The notes: generated by a model not told the origin, from the sequence alone. DNA of 64,000 nt from Vibrio atypicus (GCF_009811315.1 NZ_BLID01000004.1:186001-250000); one strand, 5' to 3'; positions 16,080 through 26,295 are shown, counted from the stretch's first letter. Numbers and translations are program-made.

Positions 16080-18223
16080 TTCGACCAATCAACCTCATCG
16101 TAATCCCACTCTAGTGTTAACCAATACTGGGTACCATTCTCAAATGAACGCAACGAGTCTGGGTACTCTTTAGATCCATCAGCACCCAAGTTTTCGACAC
16201 TGGCAGTAATACGAGGTAAACAATCTGCTGCCTGCCAACTGATCGCGGCGTCAAAGCTCAACACCTTAGGCCAAATGTAGCTAGGGTCATCAATAAAATC
16301 TCGATGAAGCTGTGATTCAGACACATATTGCATGGTGCTGCTCACCCACCACTCTGGGCTGATGTCCCACATTACTTGCGCATTCACGAAATGATTTGGC
16401 TGATTCTCTATTTGACGCTTTACCGCATCATTGCTATCACAAATTGAACCTTTGCAGTGACCGACAATTCGTTTGTAACTATAGTTTGCATTCACTTGCA
16501 GTTGTTCGATTGGTTGCCATTTAACCGAAGCTTCACCACCCATTGTTTCCGACCAAAGTGGGTCGATATATTGCGATACATAACGCTCGATGTATGTACC
16601 CGCAGTGCCAGGAGAAGATCCGCCTGCAATAATCCAACCTTCAGCACTGACACCTTTAAGTGCTCGGATATTGTCATGCACACTGTAGAAACTGCTTAAG
16701 CTCAACTGAAGCTTATTGCTGTCCCAAAAGCGATAGCCGAGTTCGTAAGTTTCCACGGACTCAATACCAAGGTCTTCATTTCCTTGATACAAGTAATTGG
16801 CAATATAATCGTACTTATTCCCAGCTAAGTCGTGTGCGCCTGATTCAACGTAGTAGTTCTCTTGGAAAGTTGTCGATAACTCTAACCTTGAAGGGGTAAC
16901 CACAGCACGACCCCAACCTGCCCATAAGCGCTGTGAATCTGATAACTCATAACTCATACGAATCTGTGGTTGAGCCTCGATCCCATAAGTCAAGTTATTG
17001 TATTGCCAGCGATTACCTAACGTCAGTTTGGTTTTATCACTTAAATCTATATCCCAGTTAGCATAGATACCGTAGCTTTGATTCAAAAAAGCAGCGTCAT
17101 CCGTAATACGTAAATAAGGCATTGAATACTGCTCATAAGCCGTATATAGACCCAATTCCTCGTCAATAATACGAACATTTCCGCCAAATCCTAACTTGGT
17201 ACCCCACAAATCATCAATGGTATAGTGTGAGTCAAGATCGAATCGCCAAAAGCTCGCATTTCGATCTGTGCCATCATTTGAGCTATACGTTAACCAAACT
17301 TTGTTCTCCCAGCTGTCCCCATTCTCTAAGTCATAGATATGCTGAAGCCCAGTAAAGTACTCTTGCATCGTCATTTCCGTATCGAACTCTACAAAGCTTG
17401 ACTGGCCCGGAAACAAGAAATGTGGTTGGTTTTTAGCCCAGAGATAATCTTCACGAGAGCGAATGCCACCAGCTTGAACGCTTAAAGTATGAGCAAGCTT
17501 TTGGTAGTCAAACCTCGCACCAAAACGTTCTGTATAAACATTGTAATGTTGAAGAGGGTCAACACGCTGCTCATCACTGGTCCATGGCTTATGATCAACA
17601 AACTCAAAATAACCACTTAGGTAACCATATTCACCCACCGAGGTAGATTCATGGATTTGATACTCTGAGTAATCATAGTTGCCCTCTTTGACGGCCAACT
17701 TACCACTTGGCGCACTTTCAGCATCTAGAGTAATAATATTAATTACACCATTCACGGCGTTACCACCCCAAATGGTACCAACAGGCCCAAGCACGACTTC
17801 AATCTGCGCGATGTTATCCATGCTGACCGGAATTAAATCCCAATCAACCCCAGAAAACATTGGGTTAAACACACTACGGCCATCAACCATAACCAGCAGA
17901 TTATTGCTGAGTGCTTGGTTCTGCCCACGAGCAGTGACGCCCCAATCGTAATTAGAGTACTTTGCGACATGTAAACCGGGTGCAAGTGCCAAAGCATCAG
18001 CAACAGAACGTGCGCCTGAGCGGTTAATCTCTTTAGCAGTAATAACGTGGACAGATGCGGCAACATCTACAAGGCTTTGCGCAGAGCGTGTAGCGGAAAC
18101 GACTTTAGTATCAGCCAAGGAGCAAAGAGGGAGTTCCAATAAGGACTCGAGATCATAATCAGCTGTTGCAATAGGGGAAACAGTTAGAGTGAGCGCAGCT
18201 GCAATCGACAATGTAAAACGCAT
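16076..18223 (-). CDS. TonB-dependent outer-membrane receptor
   Basis: 715 residues. The signal peptide is about 1-21. The plug domain (about 50-170) has SAQSLVDVAASVHVITAKEI, SVADALALAPGLHV, MVDGRSVF and GTIWGGNAVNGVINIIT. The rest is a 22-strand barrel ending in an aromatic tail. Such receptors import iron complexes, vitamins or other ligands; the ligand here cannot be read. It is first in an operon with a YfiR-like protein and a diguanylate cyclase, so it may report ligand occupancy to them rather than only import. Confidence 0.9.
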   Translation of the reverse strand: MRFTLSIAAALTLTVSPIATADYDLESLLELPLCSLADTKVVSATRSAQSLVDVAASVHVITAKEINRSGARSVADALALAPGLHVAKYSNYDWGVTARGQNQALSNNLLVMVDGRSVFNPMFSGVDWDLIPVSMDNIAQIEVVLGPVGTIWGGNAVNGVINIITLDAESAPSGKLAVKEGNYDYSEYQIHESTSVGEYGYLSGYFEFVDHKPWTSDEQRVDPLQHYNVYTERFGARFDYQKLAHTLSVQAGGIRSREDYLWAKNQPHFLFPGQSSFVEFDTEMTMQEYFTGLQHIYDLENGDSWENKVWLTYSSNDGTDRNASFWRFDLDSHYTIDDLWGTKLGFGGNVRIIDEELGLYTAYEQYSMPYLRITDDAAFLNQSYGIYANWDIDLSDKTKLTLGNRWQYNNLTYGIEAQPQIRMSYELSDSQRLWAGWGRAVVTPSRLELSTTFQENYYVESGAHDLAGNKYDYIANYLYQGNEDLGIESVETYELGYRFWDSNKLQLSLSSFYSVHDNIRALKGVSAEGWIIAGGSSPGTAGTYIERYVSQYIDPLWSETMGGEASVKWQPIEQLQVNANYSYKRIVGHCKGSICDSNDAVKRQIENQPNHFVNAQVMWDISPEWWVSSTMQYVSESQLHRDFIDDPSYIWPKVLSFDAAISWQAADCLPRITASVENLGADGSKEYPDSLRSFENGTQYWLTLEWDYDEVDWSK

Positions 18224-18228
18224 GAAAT

Positions 18229-18263
18229 AGTCTCGTCAGACGCTGCAAGTAATTGACGAAACT
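18229..18263 (-). promoter_or_regulatory. Leader hairpin before the TonB receptor gene
   Basis: On the minus strand AGTTTCGTCA (18263-18254) pairs with TGACGAGACT (18238-18229) over 10 bp with one G-U. The stem ends 5 nt before the ATG. The only good Shine-Dalgarno-like GGAG (18267-18264) lies just 5' of the stem, about 41 nt from the start, so folding would bring it close to the ATG. Confidence 0.4.
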
Positions 18264-18453
18264 CCTTTTAGTCCCCCCTACAGCGAATGTATAAAAAATC
18301 AACGAAAACAGTATACCATTTGCATAATAATCAATCATTTAGATAACAGCTCAGTTCGATTCAGGTTTGTTGTTGTGACGATAATAATCACAAATCAAAC
18401 TCCTCTATTTACTGCCTCTCCTTCACGATACTTCACTCAAACTCGCAACAAAA

Positions 18454-18485
18454 AGCCCCTCGTTGCAAACCACAACGAAGGGCTA
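18454..18485 (-). terminator. Terminator of the syd-DUF2310 unit
   Basis: AGCCCTTCGTTG and CAACGAGGGGCT (minus strand) form a long stem with a 7-nt loop followed by TTTTT. It lies about 30 bp after the DUF2310 gene. Confidence 0.8.
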
Positions 18486-18513
18486 TCAATAGAATTTGGC
18501 AATAAGTAGAAGG

Positions 18514-19290
18514 CTACTTAATATGATCCCAAGACATATTCGACACAATACGGCAGTCATCGCACTTAAAGTAGAAAATATCGTGCAGAGGTTCATCTAA
18601 CAGCCAGTCACCACCACACTTCGGGCATTTACGTGCCTTTTCATCTGCTAAGCTTTTGCCACCCACTCGGTATTGGTAGTAGTAAGTTGGGACTTTAGTG
18701 ATGTATTCGATTCGACCTCGTAAATCCCAGCCACGTTTAAACAGCACACTATCAGCATCACAAATTTCATGCAGTGCCGCATGCTCTGCTCGACAGCCAC
18801 CTGCCATTTGGATTTCATCACACGCTTGCCATTCAGTTTGCCACTTCACAACGGCTTTGTGGTCGCCATTTAACGTTGGGCCATTGCGATAAAGTGGAAT
18901 TGGAAGTAGCGAGTCACCACTTCGCAAAGGAGAGCAAGTGTGAACATAGGTGGTGTAAAGCACTTGCCAGCTTGGCTCTACGTCTTCTGCCGCTTCTTCC
19001 GAGTTAATATCTCGGCCTAACAAACGTACTTTCGGAGCTAACAGAGAGGCATCGGCCAAACGGCGAATGCAGACATTAACAAAATCTGAGTGGTTATTAG
19101 GATGTAAGCTTTGCTGCTCAGGGCAAACGGCTCGAACAAAGAATTCACCGTCTCCCATCACGATAGGGAATTCACGTCCAAGCACTTGGCCATTGTAACG
19201 CAAGGCGTCCATTAATCCGTTGATCGCTTTATCAACAGCAGAAATGGTGGTGTTATCAAAGCATTCGAATTGCAGTTCAACTACGTACAT
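18514..19290 (-). CDS. DUF2310 Zn-ribbon protein
   Basis: 258 residues, cytosolic. The C-terminus carries a four-cysteine zinc ribbon, CPKCGGDW and later CDDC (about residues 221-245). The body matches the conserved DUF2310 group, described as possible nucleic-acid-binding proteins. It follows syd by 2 bp on the same strand, a pairing common in vibrios. Function not established. Confidence 0.75.
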   Translation of the reverse strand: MYVVELQFECFDNTTISAVDKAINGLMDALRYNGQVLGREFPIVMGDGEFFVRAVCPEQQSLHPNNHSDFVNVCIRRLADASLLAPKVRLLGRDINSEEAAEDVEPSWQVLYTTYVHTCSPLRSGDSLLPIPLYRNGPTLNGDHKAVVKWQTEWQACDEIQMAGGCRAEHAALHEICDADSVLFKRGWDLRGRIEYITKVPTYYYQYRVGGKSLADEKARKCPKCGGDWLLDEPLHDIFYFKCDDCRIVSNMSWDHIK

Positions 19291-19292
19291 GA

Positions 19293-19837
19293 TTACACCA
19301 CGGGCTCAAGTTTGGTTAAAAACTCAGTCAAAGTCTCTGCAAGCACATCTCGTTTGTCCGTGCCCAAACGCTCTAAAATGACGTTACCAGATAAGTTACA
19401 AATCGAAATCACATCCAATTCAGCATCCGTCGCCGCTATAAATACGGTTGGCTTTAGTTTGAGCCTACGCTGAGTAACTAAATGACCAAGGATGTTCTCT
19501 TGTAAACGAACAAAATCGTCATCACTCCAGACTTGAAGCAAACTAAGCTCATTGTCGTTCCACGTTGCTTCCATATCAGCACTGTACTGAGAGCCATAGA
19601 ATGTTTTGATATCTTCATGCAACGAGAGCTCAATGCCATTTTCAACATTGGTGAAATCCGCTGGCGTCTCGCGTGTCACAGATTGCCATTCGACTGCGTC
19701 ATCATTTTTGCTTTCTACACAAGGTGAGACAAGCTCCACTAGCTCCTCACTTTTTGGTAAATGACCATGTGCGTCAAGGTGAGCCTGACGGTATTTATCA
19801 CTGAATGAGAGCAACGCTTGCAGAGCATTTTCAGCCA
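19293..19837 (-). CDS. syd: Syd, SecY-interacting protein
   Basis: 181 residues when started at the ATG at 19837, which has GGAG seven bases upstream; an earlier in-frame ATG at 19853 has no ribosome site. This length equals E. coli Syd. Family landmarks are PSEEL-like [17 protein letters not shown]-like [12 protein letters not shown], and [14 protein letters not shown] with ISICNLSG. Syd binds SecY on the inner face of the membrane and is thought to check translocon assembly. Confidence 0.93.
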
Positions 19838-19920
19838 TTAGATTCTCCAACATGAATATTCGCTTTTAACCGCGGGATTGCGTAAAATTCTCGACATTCT
19901 AATAGAAAACGAACAAAAGT

Positions 19921-20766
19921 ATGAGCAAATATTCTGACGCGAAAGAGCTGAGCGGTTTAACTCTGGGCCAAAAAACGGATTATGCCAATCAATACGATCC
20001 TTCCCTACTACAACCCGTGCCACGTAGCTTGAATCGTGATGATCTCAAACTGGGTGATGAACTGCCATTTCAAGGGTGTGATATCTGGACTCTGTATGAA
20101 CTCTCTTGGCTCAATGAGAAAGGTCTGCCTCAAGTCGCTGTCGGAGAAGTTTCGATTCCGGCGACCAGTGCCAATCTGATCGAATCAAAATCGTTCAAAC
20201 TCTACCTAAACAGTTTCAACCAAACTCGATTCTCCAATTGGGATCAAGTTGAGAAAACCCTAATTCAAGATTTGTCCGCTTGTGCTGGTGAAGAAGTGAC
20301 TGTCACTGTGCGTTCTGTCGTCGATTATACGGATTCAGTTATCGTCACAATGGCTGGTGAATGTATCGATGAGCAAGATATTGAAATCACTAGTTACGAT
20401 TTTGATGATGCATTACTAGCCAATGCAATTGAAGATAAACTTGTAGAAGAAAGCCTACACAGCCACCTTTTGAAATCAAACTGCCTAATCACCAATCAGC
20501 CAGACTGGGGCAGTGTGGAAATTCGTTACCGTGGTCAAAAGATAAATCGTGAAGCATTACTTCGCTATATTGTCTCTTTCCGTGAACACAACGAGTTCCA
20601 TGAACAATGTGTAGAGCGTATCTTCACCGACATCATGAAGTATTGTCAGCCAGAATCTTTAACGGTTTACGCGCGTTATACGCGTCGCGGTGGTTTAGAC
20701 ATTAACCCTTACCGTTCAAATGTGAACGCGCAGCCAAACCACAACCAACGAATGGCTCGCCAATAA
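19921..20766 (+). CDS. queF: QueF, preQ0 reductase for queuosine
   Basis: 281 residues, the long bimodular YqcD/QueF type. It reduces 7-cyano-7-deazaguanine to preQ1 with NADPH. The catalytic cysteine lies in [16 protein letters not shown] (about residue 188), and the glutamate/histidine substrate motif in [15 protein letters not shown]. It diverges from syd. The 83-bp spacer shows no preQ1 riboswitch-like pseudoknot that I can recognise. Confidence 0.96.
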   Translation: MSKYSDAKELSGLTLGQKTDYANQYDPSLLQPVPRSLNRDDLKLGDELPFQGCDIWTLYELSWLNEKGLPQVAVGEVSIPATSANLIESKSFKLYLNSFNQTRFSNWDQVEKTLIQDLSACAGEEVTVTVRSVVDYTDSVIVTMAGECIDEQDIEITSYDFDDALLANAIEDKLVEESLHSHLLKSNCLITNQPDWGSVEIRYRGQKINREALLRYIVSFREHNEFHEQCVERIFTDIMKYCQPESLTVYARYTRRGGLDINPYRSNVNAQPNHNQRMARQ

Positions 20767-20780
20767 GGAATCGATAAAGA

Positions 20781-23051
20781 ATGGTAACACTACGCTGGGT
20801 GCGCTGGTTAAGCGCCTTGATTTTACTGCTGACAACGCCGACGGTAATGGCTACCGTCTACTCTTCCGCCATGCTAAGTGAAGCGAATGGATTAGTAGAC
20901 ATAGTGCCGAAACAAGCCAAGCAGCTCGCTTCAGATTTTCTTGCCCAGCGTACTTTATCGGACAAAACAGAAAAAAGTCCCTCTTCGATATCCAGAGATG
21001 AAGTCGACAGCCGCATTCGAACACCTGGGGGAACGATAGATGCGTTGCGTATTCTTGCCAGAGCAGAGTTCAATTTAGGTAGCCAACGCTCCGCACTAAA
21101 ACGGTTAGAAGAAGCGAAACGGATCGCAACCCATTACAATCTTCCTTACCTGCTACTTGATATCAACCTTCTGGAAACTCGCCTACGTTGGATCATTACA
21201 GGCGATGCGATTACCGCTAGAGAAGAGCTTAATCGCTGGGAAGAATCGTACAATAAAATCCCTAACCCTCAACAACTTGCACGTGGTCTTCAATACAAAA
21301 TGACGATGTTACGCGCCGATATTGCCTCGTCAGAAGGTGATAAAACGGTTGCTGAGAAGCTCTATCTTGAAGCAAAGCCTTACGCTGAAAGTACAAAATC
21401 CAGTCATACTTTGATCAAGTATCACACAACGTTAGGTACTCACTATCTCAATGAAAAAAATTACAATCTAGCGTTATCAGAATTTCTATTTAGTTATTGG
21501 AAAGCGATTGAAAGTGACTCTGGTGTCCAGTTAGCTAAAGTGAATCGCCTACTTGGGCAACTGTTTTATGAACGCAAAGTTTTAGACAAAGCCAACGACC
21601 ATTTATCCCAGGCTGCCGATTTCTACGACAATTACGAGAACTCGCCAACGCTGGCCCCTATTCTCAAGCGTATGGGCGATATTTACTACCATCAAGGTAA
21701 GTACAACCTAGCGCTCGTGCACTACTTCAACGCTATGGATCATGAACGTATCCAGAATAATATTGAAAGTGTTATTGATGTAAGGATCTCGCTTGCCGCA
21801 ACCTATTTGCATTTGGTTAATTTCCCTCTGGCAGAGCAGTACCTAGAGAGAGCAAAAAAACTACTTGAGTATGCGGATATTCCTCGCTTGAAAGCCTACG
21901 CTCTATTACTAGAATCTGGTCTGGCACGCCATCAACATGACGCTGAGAAAGTGATCAGCGATGCAACCAAAGCCTTGGAAATCGCTCAAGAAACCAATGA
22001 TATCAGCACTCAAAAATCAGCCTATCAACTGCTCTATTTAGGGTACGAGCTCAGCGGCGATTACAAACAGTCATTACAATACTTAAAGCAGTACAACTCT
22101 TTGGTTACGATTGAACAGCAAGAGTTAGATCTGATCAGTGAAGATGCCTTCCGCCAGCAAAAAGAATTCGTCGAACAAACACTGCACTTAAGTGGTCAAA
22201 AAGAAGAGCTAGAGCAAACTCACGAGGAGTATCGTAAGTTTCAGAAAATCACTTTCACACTGTTCATTCTTTGTGCCTTGCTGTTCATCTTTATTCTTCG
22301 TCGTGGTCATATCATTAACCTCCAACGCGATGAGTTAGATGTATTGAATGAAGACCTATTCACTCACTCGCGTTCAGGCCTACGAAACTTGCGCATGCTG
22401 AATGCAAAATTGCCGGCCTCGCTCGAAGAGAGCATTAATAAATTCGAACAATGGCACGTTGGAGAGTTAATCCATGAGCCTCTAAACGATCGACTACGTT
22501 TTGTCATGGTAGACGTACCGTTTTTACGCAATATGTATTTGCAACATGGCTATGAAGAAGGCTTGAAACTTGAACGCGCTTTTGGCGAATATCTACAACA
22601 ACGGGTCGAACACCCTGCGCGTATTTATCATTTCTCAGATGCAAACTTGCTATATATCGAGCCAAATGGACAGCAAGTCTCAGATCCTGAAGAACTTTTC
22701 AATAAAATTCAGCAATGGATGTTAGAGTTTGAACCAGAGCGTAAACTAAATCGCATCATTCGTATGGGGATGGCGGACTACCCTTTCCTTCCTAGGGCCT
22801 ATACTGCTGTTAATGATAAGGAACTAGTTGATGTGCTACTAATGTCAACAAGTACCGCCCGAACGCTCAGTATGAAAGAACACTGTAGCCAGTGGGTTTA
22901 TTTGAAAGCGATAGAAAATGCGCCAGCGGCTAGTTTAGCGACAGGTAATATTCGTAAGGCATGCAAGCATTCAATAAATCAGGGGTTAATAAAAGTCCAC
23001 TCATCGTATAAGAATGAGGACAGCATCAAAAAACTATTAAAAGATGAGTAA
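20781..23051 (+). CDS. TPR sensor protein with degenerate GGDEF domain
   Basis: 756 residues. A signal-like first helix (about 5-25) leads to a periplasmic TPR solenoid (about 75-445), including KANDHLSQAADFYDNY and KYNLALVHYFNAMDHE. A short coiled coil (about 450-485), a membrane helix (about 487-506) and a cytosolic domain follow. That domain has GGDEF-like spacing, but the signature site reads YHFSDANLLYIEP, so catalysis is not expected. It starts 14 bp after queF and ends 110 bp before a GGEEF cyclase gene. A role as partner or receptor for that cyclase is inferred. Confidence 0.75.
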   Translation: MVTLRWVRWLSALILLLTTPTVMATVYSSAMLSEANGLVDIVPKQAKQLASDFLAQRTLSDKTEKSPSSISRDEVDSRIRTPGGTIDALRILARAEFNLGSQRSALKRLEEAKRIATHYNLPYLLLDINLLETRLRWIITGDAITAREELNRWEESYNKIPNPQQLARGLQYKMTMLRADIASSEGDKTVAEKLYLEAKPYAESTKSSHTLIKYHTTLGTHYLNEKNYNLALSEFLFSYWKAIESDSGVQLAKVNRLLGQLFYERKVLDKANDHLSQAADFYDNYENSPTLAPILKRMGDIYYHQGKYNLALVHYFNAMDHERIQNNIESVIDVRISLAATYLHLVNFPLAEQYLERAKKLLEYADIPRLKAYALLLESGLARHQHDAEKVISDATKALEIAQETNDISTQKSAYQLLYLGYELSGDYKQSLQYLKQYNSLVTIEQQELDLISEDAFRQQKEFVEQTLHLSGQKEELEQTHEEYRKFQKITFTLFILCALLFIFILRRGHIINLQRDELDVLNEDLFTHSRSGLRNLRMLNAKLPASLEESINKFEQWHVGELIHEPLNDRLRFVMVDVPFLRNMYLQHGYEEGLKLERAFGEYLQQRVEHPARIYHFSDANLLYIEPNGQQVSDPEELFNKIQQWMLEFEPERKLNRIIRMGMADYPFLPRAYTAVNDKELVDVLLMSTSTARTLSMKEHCSQWVYLKAIENAPAASLATGNIRKACKHSINQGLIKVHSSYKNEDSIKKLLKDE

Positions 23052-23161
23052 AACCTCATCAATCAAACGTTGTAAGTCGTGACGGATGGATTTTATTTGA
23101 TATTATCAATAAATTCATAAATAAGGGTGGATATATGCACCTGCTTGTAAGTTAAGTTTTA

Positions 23162-24727
23162 ATGGGCCTCTTAGAGCAAGATATTCAGTCACAGCTGCAC
23201 AATCTAAAAGCTCAATTGGAACAAGTCCGATTGACACAAAGAGATACCTCGTTCAAATTTAAAAGAGAACAAAAGGTACTCAAGCGTATTATCTCCTCTA
23301 TGACTGATGCCCATAGGAGTGAAGACCCGCGGCTGCGAGAAGGCTTGGTCGAGCTAAAACAGGCACTAGAACAACAACAAGATGTCAGCTCATTAATCCC
23401 AAAGCTAGCAGTCCTTGAGCGAATGCTCAAACAACAAGGCTTGGCTATGGAAAAACGAACCGAACATCTAGATTCGCAAATTAAGCACAGCGGAGAGACA
23501 CTGCTGCGCCTTACAGGCTTACCACCTAAGATCAAGCGCGAACTGCGTGATCTTCTGAGCTACTCGAATGGTATTAAACGACCGAAAGCGGAACAAGCTA
23601 TCCGACTTATCGGCCTGTACGAGCGCTCCGTAAAAATCATTACCGCAAATCCAGATACTCCACTTTGTCAGATTTCAAATAGCTCAGATAGAGAGCTACT
23701 AATTCGTTTATCTGACGAACTTCAACACCTAATCACTGAGCTCGATTTTGAAGGTGAATCGGGTGATATGTTGATCGATATTCGCGCCAAACTCTTGGTT
23801 GGTGTAAATACCCATTCGTTACTTGAACTAACACTACAAACGTTGAAATTGGTCATTGATGGCACTCAATATGAGCGAAAGACCTCCGAACAATTTCTCG
23901 ACCAAGTGAATAGCTCACTCTCTTCGAGCATGAAAAGTACCGCACAAAACGCGCATCAATCCCAGAGCTATTTCGAGCAACGACACGAAATGAATGGCGA
24001 GCTATCTGAGCTCATTACCCAAGCCGAATCTAAGGTGTCAAGCGCGACAGAATTGAGTCAATTAAAAGGTCAGCTTTCCCCTGTAATTGAGCAACTGAAT
24101 TCTGTTTCCGATCGATTACGTCATGCTGAGCAACGTGAACAAGCTCTCATTGAGCGAATGAACTACAGCAAAGACCAACTTGATGCTCTGTTTGAACTCA
24201 CACAGGATTATCGCCGTCGCTTAGAAGATCAAGCGCAGCGCATGTTGCTTGATCCGTTGACCAAGGTGTACAACCGCACCGCCTTTTGTGACCGTATGGA
24301 GTTAGAGTATCGTCGTTGGATTCGTGCACAACACAACTTGCGCGTTATCTTGTTTGATATTGACGGCTTTAAAACAATTAACGATAGCTTTGGCTACACT
24401 GCAGGTGATAAAGCGCTGAAGATCATTGCTCGTACGATCAAAAAAGAGCTTATCGATACCGATACCGTTGCTCGCTTTGGTGGTGAAGAGTTCATTATTC
24501 TACTGCCTGAGAGACAGGACTCTGACTGCTTCAACCTAATTAAAGCCATTCAAGAACAAGTCTCTAAATTGCCGTTTAAGTTCCGCGATCAAAATCTGAC
24601 GATAACCTTATCTGCAGCCAGTACCGCTTTCAAAGAATCGGACACACCAGAAGAATTGCTTGAACGCCTAAACTTATTTCTTAAGGAAGGCAAAACTATC
24701 GGAACTAACCAGCTTGTCTGGAAATAA
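23162..24727 (+). CDS. Cytosolic coiled-coil GGEEF diguanylate cyclase
   Basis: 521 residues without membrane segments. A long helical region (about 1-350, with coiled coils at 10-30, 75-110 and 300-350) precedes a GGDEF domain (about 358-521). Key motifs are DPLTKVYNR, LFDIDGFKTINDSFGYTAGD and RFGGEEF (440-444). The inhibitory-site position reads IDTD, lacking the arginine. The C-terminal helix, which normally reads ADxALYxAK, is altered to LNLFLKEGKTIG. I believe it corresponds to V. cholerae CdgG, but this rests on memory of gene order. Confidence 0.85.
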   Translation: MGLLEQDIQSQLHNLKAQLEQVRLTQRDTSFKFKREQKVLKRIISSMTDAHRSEDPRLREGLVELKQALEQQQDVSSLIPKLAVLERMLKQQGLAMEKRTEHLDSQIKHSGETLLRLTGLPPKIKRELRDLLSYSNGIKRPKAEQAIRLIGLYERSVKIITANPDTPLCQISNSSDRELLIRLSDELQHLITELDFEGESGDMLIDIRAKLLVGVNTHSLLELTLQTLKLVIDGTQYERKTSEQFLDQVNSSLSSSMKSTAQNAHQSQSYFEQRHEMNGELSELITQAESKVSSATELSQLKGQLSPVIEQLNSVSDRLRHAEQREQALIERMNYSKDQLDALFELTQDYRRRLEDQAQRMLLDPLTKVYNRTAFCDRMELEYRRWIRAQHNLRVILFDIDGFKTINDSFGYTAGDKALKIIARTIKKELIDTDTVARFGGEEFIILLPERQDSDCFNLIKAIQEQVSKLPFKFRDQNLTITLSAASTAFKESDTPEELLERLNLFLKEGKTIGTNQLVWK

Positions 24728-24764
24728 CACTTCCCAACCTGCCACTATTGTCATATAAATATCA

Positions 24765-24808
24765 ATTAGTTAGCTTCAAGCACCTGAAAGCGTGCTAAGC
24801 TAACTAAT
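24765..24808. repeat. 44-bp near-perfect inverted repeat before ppnN
   Basis: ATTAGTTAGCTT (24765-24776) and AAGCTAACTAAT (24797-24808) are perfect complements. Inside them AGCAC and GTGCT pair again around an 8-nt loop. There is no T-tract directly after it. It lies 37 bp after the cyclase stop and 92 bp before the ppnN ATG. Confidence 0.6.
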
Positions 24809-24900
24809 AGCCTAAAGGTTTGTTTACCCCCTACACTTAGAACTTGGGCAATAATAATTAGCGACTCATGAAGAGTACGACTCTAGCCAAGGAGGTTCCT

Positions 24901-26265
24901 ATGATCACGCATATCAGTCCCGCTGGTAGTATGGATCTACTTTCTCAACTTGAAGTTGAGCGCCTTAAAAAAACTGCCGCTAGTGATCTTTACCAGCTTT
25001 ACCGCAACTGTACCCTAGCGGTACTCAACTCTGGTAGTCACACCGACAACTCAAAAGAATTATTGGATAAATACAAATCGTTCGACGTCAATGTCGTACG
25101 CCGTGAACGAGGTATTAAGCTTGAGCTAAGCAATGCCCCTGAGCACGCTTTTGTTGATGGAGAAATCATCAAAGGCATTCAAGAACACCTCTTCTCTGTG
25201 CTTCGGGATATTGTTTACGTCAACATGCACCTTGCAGATAACCAACGCCTCAACTTAACCAACGCTAGCCACATCACGAATCTGGTATTCGGCATACTAC
25301 GTAACGCTGGTGCATTGACGCCTGGAATCGAGCCCAACCTTGTGGTTTGTTGGGGCGGTCACTCCATTAACGCAACCGAATACCAATATACTCGCGAGGT
25401 CGGTCATGAACTCGGCTTACGTGAAATTAATATATGTACCGGTTGTGGCCCGGGAGCGATGGAAGGACCAATGAAAGGCGCGGCGATTGGCCATGCTAAG
25501 CAACGTTATTATGAACAACGTTATCTTGGTCTGACAGAGCCTTCGATCATTGCGGCTGAGCCACCTAACCCAATCGTCAATGAACTGGTGATTATGCCGG
25601 ACATTGAAAAACGCCTCGAAGCCTTTGTGCGTATGGCTCATGGCATTGTTATCTTCCCAGGCGGCGCGGGGACTGCTGAAGAACTGCTCTACATTTTGGG
25701 TATTATGATGCACCCAGACAACAAAGAGCAGCCTTTACCTATTGTTCTTACTGGCCCGAAAGAGAGTGAAGAATACTTCCGTTCTATCGACCACTTTATT
25801 GGCGATACACTGGGTGAAGAAGCACAGAAACACTATCAAATTGTTGTCGATGATCCTGCGACCGTTGCTCAAATCATGAAACAAGGTATGGGCGATGTAC
25901 GTCAACACCGTAAAGATACAGGTGATGCATACAGCTTTAACTGGTCACTGAAAATCGAACCTGAGTTCCAATTGCCGTTTGACCCAACACACGACAATAT
26001 GGCCAGTTTGGACTTGCACTTGAACCAGCGCCCTGAAAACTTGGCAGCGGCACTTCGTCAAGCTTTCTCAGGTATTGTTGCAGGTAACGTAAAAGCAGAA
26101 GGCATCCGAGAGATCGAACGCCACGGGCCATTTACACTTGATGGCGACAGCAGCTTGATGAAGAAAATGGACAAACTATTACGAGACTTCGTCGAACAAG
26201 ACCGGATGAAACTGCCTGGGGGCACTGCCTACGAGCCTTGTTATGAAATCAAGACAACCAGTTAG
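24901..26265 (+). CDS. ppnN: PpnN, nucleotide 5'-monophosphate nucleosidase
   Basis: 454 residues from the ATG at 24901, chosen because AAGGAGG sits directly upstream and the protein then begins [12 protein letters not shown] as in E. coli PpnN (YgdH). An in-frame ATG at 24868 would add 11 residues. LOG-family core motifs [17 protein letters not shown] and [12 protein letters not shown] are present. It cleaves purine nucleotides to base and ribose 5-phosphate and is a (p)ppGpp target in E. coli. A terminator follows. Confidence 0.95.
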   Translation: MITHISPAGSMDLLSQLEVERLKKTAASDLYQLYRNCTLAVLNSGSHTDNSKELLDKYKSFDVNVVRRERGIKLELSNAPEHAFVDGEIIKGIQEHLFSVLRDIVYVNMHLADNQRLNLTNASHITNLVFGILRNAGALTPGIEPNLVVCWGGHSINATEYQYTREVGHELGLREINICTGCGPGAMEGPMKGAAIGHAKQRYYEQRYLGLTEPSIIAAEPPNPIVNELVIMPDIEKRLEAFVRMAHGIVIFPGGAGTAEELLYILGIMMHPDNKEQPLPIVLTGPKESEEYFRSIDHFIGDTLGEEAQKHYQIVVDDPATVAQIMKQGMGDVRQHRKDTGDAYSFNWSLKIEPEFQLPFDPTHDNMASLDLHLNQRPENLAAALRQAFSGIVAGNVKAEGIREIERHGPFTLDGDSSLMKKMDKLLRDFVEQDRMKLPGGTAYEPCYEIKTTS

Positions 26266-26295
26266 TCACTGGTAATCTGTCACTCTTCCGATACA

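Noticed and set aside
18224-18453. Possible c-di-GMP riboswitch before the TonB-YfiR-cyclase operon
   Set aside because: No GEMM-type conserved core is visible; only a simple hairpin close to the start codon.
19838-19920. Possible preQ1 riboswitch before queF
   Set aside because: The 83-bp spacer has no C-rich loop plus A-rich tail pseudoknot that I can recognise, and the gene starts soon after the divergent syd start.
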